DNA of 64,000 bases. Origin: Geobacter sp. UBA2189. Lineage in GTDB: Bacteria; Desulfobacterota; Desulfuromonadia; Geobacterales; Pseudopelobacteraceae. The stretch is taken from the NCBI GenBank assembly GCA_002328035.1, contig DCVL01000051.1:1-64000 (forward strand), given 5' to 3'. Below are positions 8,671 to 17,365 of this stretch, in pieces (positions within the stretch are counted from its first letter, which is position 1; every line of letters begins with the position of its first letter). The notes under the pieces were generated by a model, which did not search any database, was not told the origin of the DNA, and saw only the letters and a program-made list of their open reading frames with translations. Both the position numbers and the translations under genes were made by a program.

Positions 8671-9420
8671 ATGGATTTAGCAACAATAATCGGACTTATA
8701 CTTGGTTTTGGAGCTGTCTTTGGCGGAGCTGTGCTTGAAGGTGTCCATATTGGTGCTCTTATATCTCCAACTTCGGCTCTGATAGTTCTTGGCGGCACTT
8801 TCGGCGCCGTATTTATATCATTCCCCCTTTCTGCCTGTATTAATGGATTCAAGGATGTGAAAACTGCTTTTCTTCCGCCAAAGATGGATCCTGAAGCAGT
8901 TGTAAAGGATATCATAGGCTATGCTACGAAGGCGCGCCGTAATGGCCTGATATCGCTTGAACAGGAAGCTCAGAATGCAAAGGATCCCTTCATAAAGAAA
9001 GGGATTTCGCTTGTGGTAGATGGTATAGATCCTCAAAAGTTGAGAGAAACTCTTGAGGCTGAAATCATGGCATATGAGGATCACAAAAAACATTCCGTTG
9101 AATTTTTCGAAGCTGCAGGGGGTTATTCTCCAACAATAGGTATTATTGGGGCAGTACTCGGACTTATCCATGTTATGGGAAATTTGTCTGATACTTCAAA
9201 GCTAGGTGCCGGTATTGCTGCGGCCTTTGTTGCGACAATTTACGGACTTATGACCGCCAATATTATCTGTCTGCCGATAGGTTCCAAGTTAAAGATTAGG
9301 ATGAAGGAAGAGGTGCTTCGCAGGGTGATGATCGTTGAAGGCCTGATTGCTATTCAGAATGGTGAAAACCCTCACTTTATTGAGCAGAAGTTAAAAGCAT
9401 TTGCCGGATCCGAGCACTAG
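8671..9420 (+). CDS. motA: flagellar motor stator protein MotA
   Basis: Inner-membrane subunit of the ion-driven flagellar stator. The 249 residues show four hydrophobic segments: about 3-24, 32-52, 147-170 and 180-205. The cytoplasmic loop between the second and third carries the charged residues that contact FliG. Family motifs include GGTFGAV near 41-47 and GYSPTIGIIGAVLGLIHVM near 149-167, with the conserved proline of the third helix. It is translated from ATG 3 bp after flbD and followed after 8 bp by motB. Whether it conducts protons or sodium cannot be decided from sequence alone. Confidence 0.95.
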   Translation: MDLATIIGLILGFGAVFGGAVLEGVHIGALISPTSALIVLGGTFGAVFISFPLSACINGFKDVKTAFLPPKMDPEAVVKDIIGYATKARRNGLISLEQEAQNAKDPFIKKGISLVVDGIDPQKLRETLEAEIMAYEDHKKHSVEFFEAAGGYSPTIGIIGAVLGLIHVMGNLSDTSKLGAGIAAAFVATIYGLMTANIICLPIGSKLKIRMKEEVLRRVMIVEGLIAIQNGENPHFIEQKLKAFAGSEH

Positions 9421-9428
9421 GAGCTTTT

Positions 9429-10244
9429 GTGGCGCTGAAAAAAGAACCTGAAAAGCATGCCAACCATGAAAGATGGCTGGTTTCATACGCGGACTTCATT
9501 ACACTTCTGTTTGCCGTCTTTGTAACGATGTATGCAATGTCCCAGACAGACAAGAAGAAGGTTGAGGAGGTTGCTGCTTCACTAAGGGAGTCTTTTGGCT
9601 ATTCGTCACAGGCTGCCGCTGGTCAGAAAGGGGTTCTGCACTCTCAGGATATCAAGCCGATACCCGCAATAAAGCCTGAAATGGCTGTTATTCCAATGAT
9701 AAACAAAATGCCGCCTGCAGGCCCACGACAGGGTGGAGCTGACAAGGGGCGCGCCAAGGTAAAGGCAGAAGAAAAAGAGTTTAAAGAAATACAATCAGCT
9801 ATTGAGGCTTACCTGATAAAGCATGGGGCTCAGAATAAGGTTGCAGTTGGAATTACTCGACGTGGGCTTGTTGTGAGTCTTAAAGAGGCCGGTTTTTTTG
9901 ATTCAGGCTCTGCCGTAATCAAGCCGGCTGGTTATCAGTTGCTTAATACAATACTTGAAGTAATGACTATCTATTCCAATCCTTTAAGGGTTGAAGGTCA
10001 TACGGATAATATCCCTATAAATACACCTCTTTTCCCTTCCAACTGGGAGCTGTCGGTATCCAGAGCCACCAATGTCCTGCGATATATTCAGAAAAACTAC
10101 GATATTGAGCCAGGTAAATTATCGGCGACCGGTTATGGTGAGTTTCGTCCCACAACAGATAATACAAGTCCTGAAGGACGTTCAAAAAACCGCCGTGTAG
10201 ATATTGTGCTTATGTCAGGAGATGCAATACATGGCGAGCCTTAA
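9429..10244 (+). CDS. motB: flagellar motor stator protein MotB
   Basis: Peptidoglycan-anchored stator partner of MotA. Residues 17-37 (WLVSYADFITLLFAVFVTMY) form the single membrane helix with the ion-carrying aspartate Asp22. A Pro/Lys-rich linker (about 60-115) leads to a C-terminal OmpA-like peptidoglycan-binding domain (about 125-265), shown by VEGHTDNIPI, NWELSVSRATNVL and SKNRRVDIV. The start is GTG at 9429, 8 bp after the motA stop, with GAGC upstream. At 271 residues it is of normal length. The rest of the flagellar gene set is not in this window. Confidence 0.95.
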   Translation: MALKKEPEKHANHERWLVSYADFITLLFAVFVTMYAMSQTDKKKVEEVAASLRESFGYSSQAAAGQKGVLHSQDIKPIPAIKPEMAVIPMINKMPPAGPRQGGADKGRAKVKAEEKEFKEIQSAIEAYLIKHGAQNKVAVGITRRGLVVSLKEAGFFDSGSAVIKPAGYQLLNTILEVMTIYSNPLRVEGHTDNIPINTPLFPSNWELSVSRATNVLRYIQKNYDIEPGKLSATGYGEFRPTTDNTSPEGRSKNRRVDIVLMSGDAIHGEP

Positions 10245-10331
10245 AATCTGATTCAACCTGCAACCGTTTTCAAAAAGACATATCGTGTCATTATGCCATG
10301 TTATCGTTTTCAAAACAATGCGGAGGCATTT

Positions 10332-10535
10332 ATGGAACCGGTACTTTTTATTGGTGTGGTGATTCTGATTTTTGGCGGCGTTATGACTGTTTGTGATCTT
10401 TTGAATGATGTGGGTAGTAAAATTGGAATCCGAAAGGTTAATATTAATAAAAGCCTGACATTTGAGGTTTATTCAGGTTTGAGATCGCGCGACATAAGTT
10501 CCAGCACCGCTTGCCGAGCCGGTTTGTTGCAATAA
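10332..10535 (+). CDS. small membrane protein downstream of motB
   Basis: A 67-residue reading frame starting at ATG 10332, with a strong ribosome binding site (GGAGG, 5 nt spacing). Residues 3-24 (PVLFIGVVILIFGGVMTVCD) form one hydrophobic segment; the rest is polar. Its last 67 bp overlap the 3' end of gpsA, which is convergent. The family is not recognised. The good ribosome binding site and position 87 bp after motB argue that at least the first part is expressed, but the C-terminal 20 residues are encoded antisense to gpsA and may be fortuitous. Confidence 0.45.
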   Translation: MEPVLFIGVVILIFGGVMTVCDLLNDVGSKIGIRKVNINKSLTFEVYSGLRSRDISSSTACRAGLLQ

Positions 10536-11464
10536 AGAATCTCATAGACCTTTCGTGTTATAGGCATCTCCACCTCTAGCTGCTCTGCCAGAGCGTTTAC
10601 TGATTCTGCGGATTTAACTCCTTCTGCAACCATCTTCATCTCGGCCATTATAGATTCAAGCGTCAACCCCTGTCCCAGTTTAATGCCCACAGTACGGTTA
10701 CGAGAAAGGTCTCCCGTGCATGTAAGCACAAGATCTCCCATTCCGGCCAGACCTGCAAATGTTGCGTCTTCTGCACCCATTGCTTTTCCCAGCCGACGCA
10801 TCTCTGCCAGGCCGCGGGTTATCAGGGCTGCACGGGTGTTATGACCAAATCCCATCCCATCCCCAATGCCTGCAGCAATTGCAATTACATTTTTGACTGC
10901 GCCTCCAAGTTCTACTCCAATGGCATCACTGCTTGTGTACACCCTGAATGAGGAATTGCTTAAGGCCGTCTGTACCTTGCAGGCAGCGGCAGAATTTATG
11001 GAAGCTGCAACGATAAGAGATGGAAGTCCCTGTGCTACCTCTTTCGCAAACGTTGGCCCTGAAAGTGCTACAAATCGTTGAAGAATAGTTTCACCCAAAG
11101 CTTTACTACAAATCTGTGAAATTGTGCAGAGTGTGTCCAGTTCAATACCTTTTGATGCACTGACAATAACGGTGTTTTTATTGATTTTGTTCTTAATTGA
11201 TGTAAGCAGACCTCTTAGAACCTGAGTTGGAGTGACCAGCAGAAGTATCTCTGCATCAGTCACTGTCTCAAGAAGATCTCCGGTAAAGTTAAGTGATGGA
11301 TGCAGCTTTATGCCTGGCAGAAAGAAGTGATTGACTCTGTTATCTCTCATTCCAGTAACCAGTTCAGGCTCATACGCCCAAAGTAAAGTATCATTGCCAT
11401 TTGCTGCAAGTACGTTTGCCAGAGCTGTTCCCCAGCTTCCTGCTCCTATTACACCAATCTTCAT
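10469..11464 (-). CDS. gpsA: glycerol-3-phosphate dehydrogenase, NAD(P)+ (GpsA)
   Basis: Makes sn-glycerol-3-phosphate from dihydroxyacetone phosphate for phospholipid synthesis. The 331 residues are standard. The N-terminal Rossmann motif GAGSWGTALANVLA is at about 7-20. The substrate-domain signature SGPTFAKEVAQGLPS and the catalytic-lysine segment GAVKNVIAIAAGIGDG follow, then GLAGMGDLVLTCTGDLSRNR. It overlaps the HEAT-like gene upstream by 4 bp (ATGA), so it is the last gene of the gyrA-led operon. Its 3' end overlaps the small membrane protein gene from the other strand. Confidence 0.96.
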   Translation of the reverse strand: MKIGVIGAGSWGTALANVLAANGNDTLLWAYEPELVTGMRDNRVNHFFLPGIKLHPSLNFTGDLLETVTDAEILLLVTPTQVLRGLLTSIKNKINKNTVIVSASKGIELDTLCTISQICSKALGETILQRFVALSGPTFAKEVAQGLPSLIVAASINSAAACKVQTALSNSSFRVYTSSDAIGVELGGAVKNVIAIAAGIGDGMGFGHNTRAALITRGLAEMRRLGKAMGAEDATFAGLAGMGDLVLTCTGDLSRNRTVGIKLGQGLTLESIMAEMKMVAEGVKSAESVNALAEQLEVEMPITRKVYEILYCNKPARQAVLELMSRDLKPE

Positions 11465-13101
11465 TCCCAGTCCCCATCATCTTCTTCGTAGATAATATTT
11501 TTGCGAGGATCAAATCCTTCGGCCAATGATTGACGTGCCATTTCAACGCTGTCTGAAGCCATACGTCGAATAAAAGGGTGAGTATAAAGTGGCAGAGGAG
11601 AACTGGCCAGGCTGAGTCCTAAAGCTAACACTTCCTGTATATCACGTTTTTGGTGGCCACTCTGCTGCATGAAGTCTGCAATCAACATTAATCGCCTTAG
11701 CAATCCTTGTTTGTCAGGTTCAATCAGCTCATTGCACAATTTTCCTATAGCTGCCTGGTAGATGTCTGGAGAGACTTCAAACAGCGAATCTGAACCAAGT
11801 CCCTCTGCAATTTCGTAAACCAGAAGATCCGTAAGCAACCATCCTTCAAAAAGGGGGTGATCCAACAGCTCTTCACTGCTGGAGAGGAGTGATGACATAC
11901 GATCAAGAAGTCCGTGAAGGAGTTCTGCTGGAAAAGTGGGGTTATACGGTGCAGGCCGAAGATCCGAGTTTCCAAAAAGATAGCGGCAGGCATAGAGATC
12001 CGGTGGCAGATAATAATTGTTTTCTATGCTCTTATTTATGCCATCCTTAAGCAGCTTTAGCAGATATTCTGGCTCAACCGGAAGAAGACCTTCTTCTGCG
12101 TTTATCTCATCCAGATATCCGTCATGCTCGTTTTTTAATTGAAATCTCGATGTAACAGCCTGTCGTATCCCCTCATCTTCGGCAAGTTGGAGCATTAATC
12201 CAGCGTAGCTACTGTCATGTAATTTCCATGACAGCCATAATGTTCTTATCCCGTAGCAGTCCAGTGAACCGGCTTGTGATGTCAGAAGCAGAACCTGCTC
12301 TTTGAACTGTTCAGGCATCGGTTCAGGACTGTTTATGCCAAGAAAGCCTAAACGGCGGATACTTCTGGCGATAAGCGGTTCAAGACCTTCAACTGTAAGA
12401 TCTTTAAGCGAATTAAGAACCGTCAGGGCAGAACCGTGCCTTAATCTTCCAAGATTTTCTATTGCAGCCGCCGATACTTCTGAATATTCAAAGTAGGCCA
12501 GCATTCTTAGGCATGCTGCGGCTTCTGGTTTGTGATTGCAGCGACTGCCCAAACGGGTGATTAGATGATTACGTAGTGAGTCTTCCGAAAACAGAAAACT
12601 ATCCATAAACCGAACCAGTCCCCAGGTTCCTTCTTCCAGGCAGGTATCAAGAAAGCTGTTGATGGTTGCCGTGTTCAGGTTGCCACGAGAGAATGGTGGA
12701 GAGGAAACATCAATACCATAATCCTGCAGGATCTGCAGAAGAGGCATGCGTCCTTCATCTGCAAGATCTTGACGTTTAAGGGTAAGACTCACCAGCTGAT
12801 CCAGCCAAGTTGTGGAATCAAAGAAATCAAGCATGCAGGCATAACGATAAAGCCTCTCGTAATCCTGCTCCCGCCAGAGTCGTCTGACCAGTGGTGGTAA
12901 TGCACGTCTTGGTGATTTCTGCAAACTCCGACCTATCCGCTCCATCTGGTCGCGGGTAAGCTGTTCTCTGGTCAGGAAATCGAGCAGTCGTACGATCCGT
13001 CTTCGTTCACGATAGCTTGTATCAACGGTACGCAGCCTGTTCACTATTGTCTGCTCGGGATATTCAGGCTTGTTCTCCCTCGAATTCAGGTTCGTCTTCA
13101 T
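11461..13101 (-). CDS. HEAT-repeat-like protein of unknown function in the gyrA operon
   Basis: About 546 residues, largely alpha-helical by composition, with repeated paired-helix units such as EAAACLRMLAYFEYSEVSAA and NLGRLRHGSALTVLNSL near residues 190-240 that look like degenerate HEAT repeats. There is no signal peptide, membrane segment or enzymatic motif. It overlaps gyrA upstream by about 38 bp and gpsA downstream by 4 bp, so it is translationally coupled in gyrA-HEAT-gpsA. I recall the same order in Geobacter sulfurreducens. The start is uncertain: three consecutive ATG codons lie at 13099-13107, an upstream ATG at 13134 is in frame, and none has a good ribosome binding site. The role is unknown; HEAT proteins are often scaffolds. 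Confidence 0.75.
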   Translation of the reverse strand: MKTNLNSRENKPEYPEQTIVNRLRTVDTSYRERRRIVRLLDFLTREQLTRDQMERIGRSLQKSPRRALPPLVRRLWREQDYERLYRYACMLDFFDSTTWLDQLVSLTLKRQDLADEGRMPLLQILQDYGIDVSSPPFSRGNLNTATINSFLDTCLEEGTWGLVRFMDSFLFSEDSLRNHLITRLGSRCNHKPEAAACLRMLAYFEYSEVSAAAIENLGRLRHGSALTVLNSLKDLTVEGLEPLIARSIRRLGFLGINSPEPMPEQFKEQVLLLTSQAGSLDCYGIRTLWLSWKLHDSSYAGLMLQLAEDEGIRQAVTSRFQLKNEHDGYLDEINAEEGLLPVEPEYLLKLLKDGINKSIENNYYLPPDLYACRYLFGNSDLRPAPYNPTFPAELLHGLLDRMSSLLSSSEELLDHPLFEGWLLTDLLVYEIAEGLGSDSLFEVSPDIYQAAIGKLCNELIEPDKQGLLRRLMLIADFMQQSGHQKRDIQEVLALGLSLASSPLPLYTHPFIRRMASDSVEMARQSLAEGFDPRKNIIYEEDDGDWE

Positions 13102-15610
13102 CATCATCGCGTTCTGCCAGCTTGGCAACAGCAACTATCTTTTCCTGTTCCTCTGTAACCATCACCCTTACACCTTGTGTATTTCTACCAATTACCGAGA
13201 AACCTCGCACTGGTACACGGAGGATCTTTCCCTGATCAGTGATCACCATCAACTGGTTCTCGTCATCAACCTGCATTACCCCCACGACAAGACCGTTACG
13301 CAGCGTTGTCTTGATAGTTATAAGCCCTTTGCCACCTCGGCTCTGACCTTTGTATTCATCCAGGTTTGTGCGCTTGCCAAACCCGTTTTCGGTCATTGTA
13401 AAGATTGTGGAGCCAGTTGCTGTCGGATCAATCACCTCCATCCCTATAACCTGATCTCCACTATCCAGGTTCATACCCCGTACACCGCGGGTTACTCGAC
13501 CCATCGAGCGGGCGTCTAATTCAGAAAATCGAATAGCCTTACCCTGTTTGGAAGCCAGGAAGATATCTTTATTGCCATCGGTTAATGCAACGGCAATAAG
13601 CTTGTCACCCTCGTCAAGATTTACCGCGTTGATCCCGCCAGAGCGAATATTTACATATTCAATCAGTGGGGTCTTTTTGACAATTCCGTTACGGGTTGAC
13701 ATGAACAGAAAGAGGTCTTCACGATTAAGATCTTTAACAGGCATGATCGCAGTGATTTTTTCTCCTTCCTGTACATTTACAAGATTTACCACTGCCTTGC
13801 CCTTGGTTGTGCGGCTTCCTTCCGGTATTTCATATACCTTGATCCGATAGACTCTGCCCATATCACTAAAGAAGAGTAGATAGTCTTTTGTGGAGGCGAT
13901 GAAAAGCTGTTCCACAAAATCTTCTTCCCTGGTTTTCATGCCCGTCTTTCCTTTGCCCCCACGACGCTGGGCGCGATAAAGGTCAGATGCGCTACGCTTT
14001 ATATAGCCGGTATGAGTGACTGTTACCACCATCTCTGCATCATCAATGGTATCTTCAAGTGAAATATCAGCGGTCTGGTGGACAATCTCTGTACGGCGTC
14101 TATCTCCAAACTTTTCTTTTATTTCTGACAGCTCTCCGATGATAATCTTCATTATTTCAGAATCGGCACCAAGAATTTCCTTAAGCCTTGCTATTAGCCT
14201 GAGTATATCTTCGTACTCCTGAATAATCTTGTCTCTCTCCAGACCGGTCAAGCGTTGCAGGCGCATGTCAAGAATCGCCTGTGCCTGGAGTTCCGAAAGC
14301 TTGACAGATCCTTCGTATCCGGCAGCTCTTGGCAGAGCCATCCGCTCCAGCCAGAGAGAATCGGCAAACTGTCCTTCCATAAGTCCCTGTTTTGCCTCTG
14401 GTGGAGTTTTTGAAGCTCGGATAAGCTCAATGACGGCATCAAGCCAGTCAAGGGCAATCTTCAAACCTTCCAATATATGCGCCCTGGCCTCAGCCTTCTT
14501 AAGTTCAAAAAGGGTGCGCTTAGTAACCATCTCACGCCGGTGCTCAATGAAACACTGAATCATATCTGCCAGAGAGAGGAGCTTCGGGCGGTTGTGGAGA
14601 ATTGCCAACATGTTGATGCCGAATGAAACCTGCATCTGGGTATGTTTATAGAGCTGGTTCAGGAGGACTTCTGCATTCTCATCCTTTTTCAGATCTAAAA
14701 CGATCCTCATACCATCACGATCCGATTCATCCCTCAGATCGCTTATCCCTTCGATCCTTTTCTCTTTGACAAGTTCTGCTATGTTGGTAATCAATCTGGA
14801 CTTGTTCACCTGGTAAGGGATTTCTGTTACTACTATGGATTGGCGGTCATGTTTTTTGCTGTCTTCAACGTGGGCTTTGGCTCTGATCTGGATTATGCCC
14901 CTTCCGGTTGAATAACCGTCAATAATTCCCTGACGGCCATAGATAGTTCCGCCTGTAGGAAAATCGGGTCCGGGCACCAGCTCAAGCAGTTCTTCGTAAG
15001 TAAGTGAAGGGTTATGGATAGTTGCAATTATCGCATCAATGACTTCACCCATATTATGCGGGGGGATATTGGTAGCCATACCAACAGCAATACCTGATGA
15101 GCCGTTGACTAGAAGATTCGGGAATTTGGCAGGCAGAACAGAAGGCTCAGATAAAGATTCGTCGTAGTTGGGGGTGAAAGGAACGGTCTCTTTTTCCAGA
15201 TCGGCCAGCAGCTCGTGGGTGAGCTGTTTCATCCTGATCTCTGTGTATCGCATGGCAGCTGGGTTATCGCCATCAACAGAGCCAAAGTTGCCCTGACCAT
15301 CAACCAGAAGATAGCGTAGCGAAAAATCCTGAGCCATTCTTACGATGGTGTCGTAAACAGCTGTGTCGCCGTGGGGGTGGTACTTACCTATGACATCACC
15401 GACTACCCTTGCCGATTTTTTATAAGGCTTGTTGTAGTCGTTGCTCATGTCATGCATAGCATACAGGCAGCGGCGATGTACCGGCTTAAGGCCATCGCGT
15501 ACATCCGGAAGGGCACGACCGACAATAACGGACATTGCATAGTCCATGTAAGAACGCTTCATCTCATCTTCAATATTTACGGCAATTTTATGGGTTGCTT
15601 GTTCCTGCAT
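13064..15610 (-). CDS. gyrA: DNA gyrase subunit A
   Basis: Breakage-reunion subunit of DNA gyrase. At 848 residues it is standard. Numbering matches E. coli in the active region: catalytic Tyr122 in AAMRYTEIRM, and the quinolone-determining segment HPHGDTAVYDTIV with Thr83 and Asp87. Position 83 is Thr here instead of the E. coli Ser. The C-terminal beta-pinwheel contains the GyrA box QRRGGKG. The acidic tail ends in a Glu/Asp-rich stretch. The start ATG has AGGGA about 6 nt upstream. gyrB is not adjacent. It leads the operon gyrA-HEAT protein-gpsA. Confidence 0.98.
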   Translation of the reverse strand: MQEQATHKIAVNIEDEMKRSYMDYAMSVIVGRALPDVRDGLKPVHRRCLYAMHDMSNDYNKPYKKSARVVGDVIGKYHPHGDTAVYDTIVRMAQDFSLRYLLVDGQGNFGSVDGDNPAAMRYTEIRMKQLTHELLADLEKETVPFTPNYDESLSEPSVLPAKFPNLLVNGSSGIAVGMATNIPPHNMGEVIDAIIATIHNPSLTYEELLELVPGPDFPTGGTIYGRQGIIDGYSTGRGIIQIRAKAHVEDSKKHDRQSIVVTEIPYQVNKSRLITNIAELVKEKRIEGISDLRDESDRDGMRIVLDLKKDENAEVLLNQLYKHTQMQVSFGINMLAILHNRPKLLSLADMIQCFIEHRREMVTKRTLFELKKAEARAHILEGLKIALDWLDAVIELIRASKTPPEAKQGLMEGQFADSLWLERMALPRAAGYEGSVKLSELQAQAILDMRLQRLTGLERDKIIQEYEDILRLIARLKEILGADSEIMKIIIGELSEIKEKFGDRRRTEIVHQTADISLEDTIDDAEMVVTVTHTGYIKRSASDLYRAQRRGGKGKTGMKTREEDFVEQLFIASTKDYLLFFSDMGRVYRIKVYEIPEGSRTTKGKAVVNLVNVQEGEKITAIMPVKDLNREDLFLFMSTRNGIVKKTPLIEYVNIRSGGINAVNLDEGDKLIAVALTDGNKDIFLASKQGKAIRFSELDARSMGRVTRGVRGMNLDSGDQVIGMEVIDPTATGSTIFTMTENGFGKRTNLDEYKGQSRGGKGLITIKTTLRNGLVVGVMQVDDENQLMVITDQGKILRVPVRGFSVIGRNTQGVRVMVTEEQEKIVAVAKLAERDDDEDEPEFEGEQA

Positions 15611-15727
15611 AACTTTCCCTTCGCTATTTCAGATAAACAGCTTGATAAAATATCATATTTTCTCGGGGATGAGAATTAATTTAATGACTCAGGTGTGGAT
15701 GATTTTGTATCTCATCATAGTCTGTTT

Positions 15728-17077
15728 TTAAAACGGGCTGGCTATTAATGAGCCTAAAGAGGTTGACGAGTGTTGTCTTTTTACAAGTTTTTTTAAGGTG
15801 TTATAAAAACCTGAAGGGGTTGCCTCAAAAGTGACTGCCTCAATATCCAGTTTATTACCAACTTCAAGAGGTGTCAGATCATCAAGAAAACAGCCTTCCC
15901 CTTCCTTTAACATTACCTCTGGAATCAGTAATACCCCGTCTGTTCTCCTGTCTTTTAATCTGTCAATAATATCAGCACCGCAGACCAATCCGCTTACGGT
16001 TACGCTGCTTCCAAACAGACGATTGGGGATGGACGAAACGGAGAGGTCGCAGCCGGTTTTCTGGGAGAGGGTTTTCAGGAAATCACCCACAATTGATGCA
16101 GCTGACTCGCCTGTGACAACAGTTGCAACAACTTTCGCTGGTAACACCCTGGCTCTTTTTATGACAGCGGAAGCATCTTTATGAAACCATGGAACCATGC
16201 CGACACCGTTTTCCCATTGGGGGAGGTCGCCGTATTCTTTCAGTTTTGGAAAAGGGTATGATGCCTTAAGAAAGAATTCATCAGCAAGCTGAAGAAATGA
16301 CTCTCCAATTGCCCTGTTTATCTTCTGCATTTTGGGTTGCCATTGTTCAAGAAAAGATTTGGCATAACCGCTATTCACAGGTGTCAACTTGGGTAGATGC
16401 TCCCTGTGTCTGGTCAATCCAAGTGGAACTATGGCAAGAGAACGAACCGAGGGGTAAAGTAATAAGAGTTCATTGACGGTTTCTTCCAGAGCGGCTCCAT
16501 CGTTTAGACCTGGGCAGAGAACTACCTGGGTATGCATTTCAATCCGGTTTTCAGCCAATCTCTTCAGTTGTTCAAGGATTAGAGGGATCCCTTCTCTCCC
16601 TAGGAGTTTTTCCCTTAAAGCGGGATTAACCGCATGGACTGATATGTATAAGGGAGAAAGTCTCTGGCTGATAATCCGTTTAAGCTCAGATGGTTTCAGG
16701 CTGCTCAGTGTAACGTAGGTGCCTTGTAGAAATGAGAGCCTGTAGTCTTCATCCTTTATATAAAGAGGCCGTCTCAGGCCTTTTGGTAATTGATGTATAA
16801 AGCAAAACACGCAGTTGTTTTGGCATCGTTTCGGTTGCTGGGGGGCAAACGTCAGCCCAAGGTTCTCGTGAGGCTCTGGCAGGAGTTCCGCTGTACTGAA
16901 AGTCCCATCCGGCTTCAGAAATTCCACTCTCGCCGGTTCATTGTCTGCAAGCCAGATGTAGTCAATAATATCTCGCAAACTTGTGTTGGCAATAGATAGC
17001 AAACGGTAGCCAGGCAATAGTCCGGCTCTGTCTGCCGGAGAACCCTCAGCTACCGTTTCAATTAAAAGTCCTTTCAT
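15728..17077 (-). CDS. radical SAM protein with PDZ-like N terminus and DUF512
   Basis: 449 residues in three parts. Residues 1-60 are PDZ-like (EGSPADRAGLLPGYRLLSI). A radical SAM core follows with a CxxxCxxC cluster (Cys85, Cys89, Cys92 in CQNNCVFCFIHQLPKGLRR). The C-terminal third is DUF512 (GESAASIVGDFL, VSGLVCGADIIDRL). These proteins bind a 4Fe-4S cluster and S-adenosylmethionine; the substrate is unknown. It lies 40 bp downstream of hfq on the same strand and 117 bp upstream of gyrA, so it may be the last gene of the mutL-miaA-hfq transcript. No terminator is evident before gyrA. Confidence 0.92.
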   Translation of the reverse strand: MKGLLIETVAEGSPADRAGLLPGYRLLSIANTSLRDIIDYIWLADNEPARVEFLKPDGTFSTAELLPEPHENLGLTFAPQQPKRCQNNCVFCFIHQLPKGLRRPLYIKDEDYRLSFLQGTYVTLSSLKPSELKRIISQRLSPLYISVHAVNPALREKLLGREGIPLILEQLKRLAENRIEMHTQVVLCPGLNDGAALEETVNELLLLYPSVRSLAIVPLGLTRHREHLPKLTPVNSGYAKSFLEQWQPKMQKINRAIGESFLQLADEFFLKASYPFPKLKEYGDLPQWENGVGMVPWFHKDASAVIKRARVLPAKVVATVVTGESAASIVGDFLKTLSQKTGCDLSVSSIPNRLFGSSVTVSGLVCGADIIDRLKDRRTDGVLLIPEVMLKEGEGCFLDDLTPLEVGNKLDIEAVTFEATPSGFYNTLKKLVKRQHSSTSLGSLIASPF

Positions 17078-17117
17078 TTCAGTTATCTCTTTATTGGAAA
17101 AAAACGAGGATTGGCAG

Positions 17118-17354
17118 TTATGCCTGATGGTGCAGGCGGAAGGTGCCGCTAGCCGGGGTAATGGTTACAATGGCATGTTTATAGATTAGTATGTCACCAC
17201 CTGTTCCGTTGTCCAAAAGGAGTGAAAAATTATCAAATGATTTAATATGGCCATCAAGCAACTCACCGGAAATCATCCTCACATTAACCTTTACATGCTC
17301 TTTGCGAGACTGATTAAGATACTGATCCTGGATGTTGAAAGGGGCTTTAGACAT
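17118..17354 (-). CDS. hfq: RNA chaperone Hfq
   Basis: Hexameric Sm-like RNA chaperone for small-RNA regulation. At 78 residues it is a short form with almost no C-terminal tail. Sm1 includes NIQDQYLNQSRKEHVKVNV and the conserved FDNFSLLLDNG; Sm2 is IYKHAIVTITP, with the YKHA signature that lines the proximal RNA site. The start has AAGGAG 6 nt upstream. It follows miaA by 11 bp, the classic miaA-hfq order. A typical Sm2 begins with Q-L-V/I before YKHA, whereas this one has DILIYKHA. Confidence 0.97.
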   Translation of the reverse strand: MSKAPFNIQDQYLNQSRKEHVKVNVRMISGELLDGHIKSFDNFSLLLDNGTGGDILIYKHAIVTITPASGTFRLHHQA

Positions 17355-17365
17355 GCTTTTCTCCT

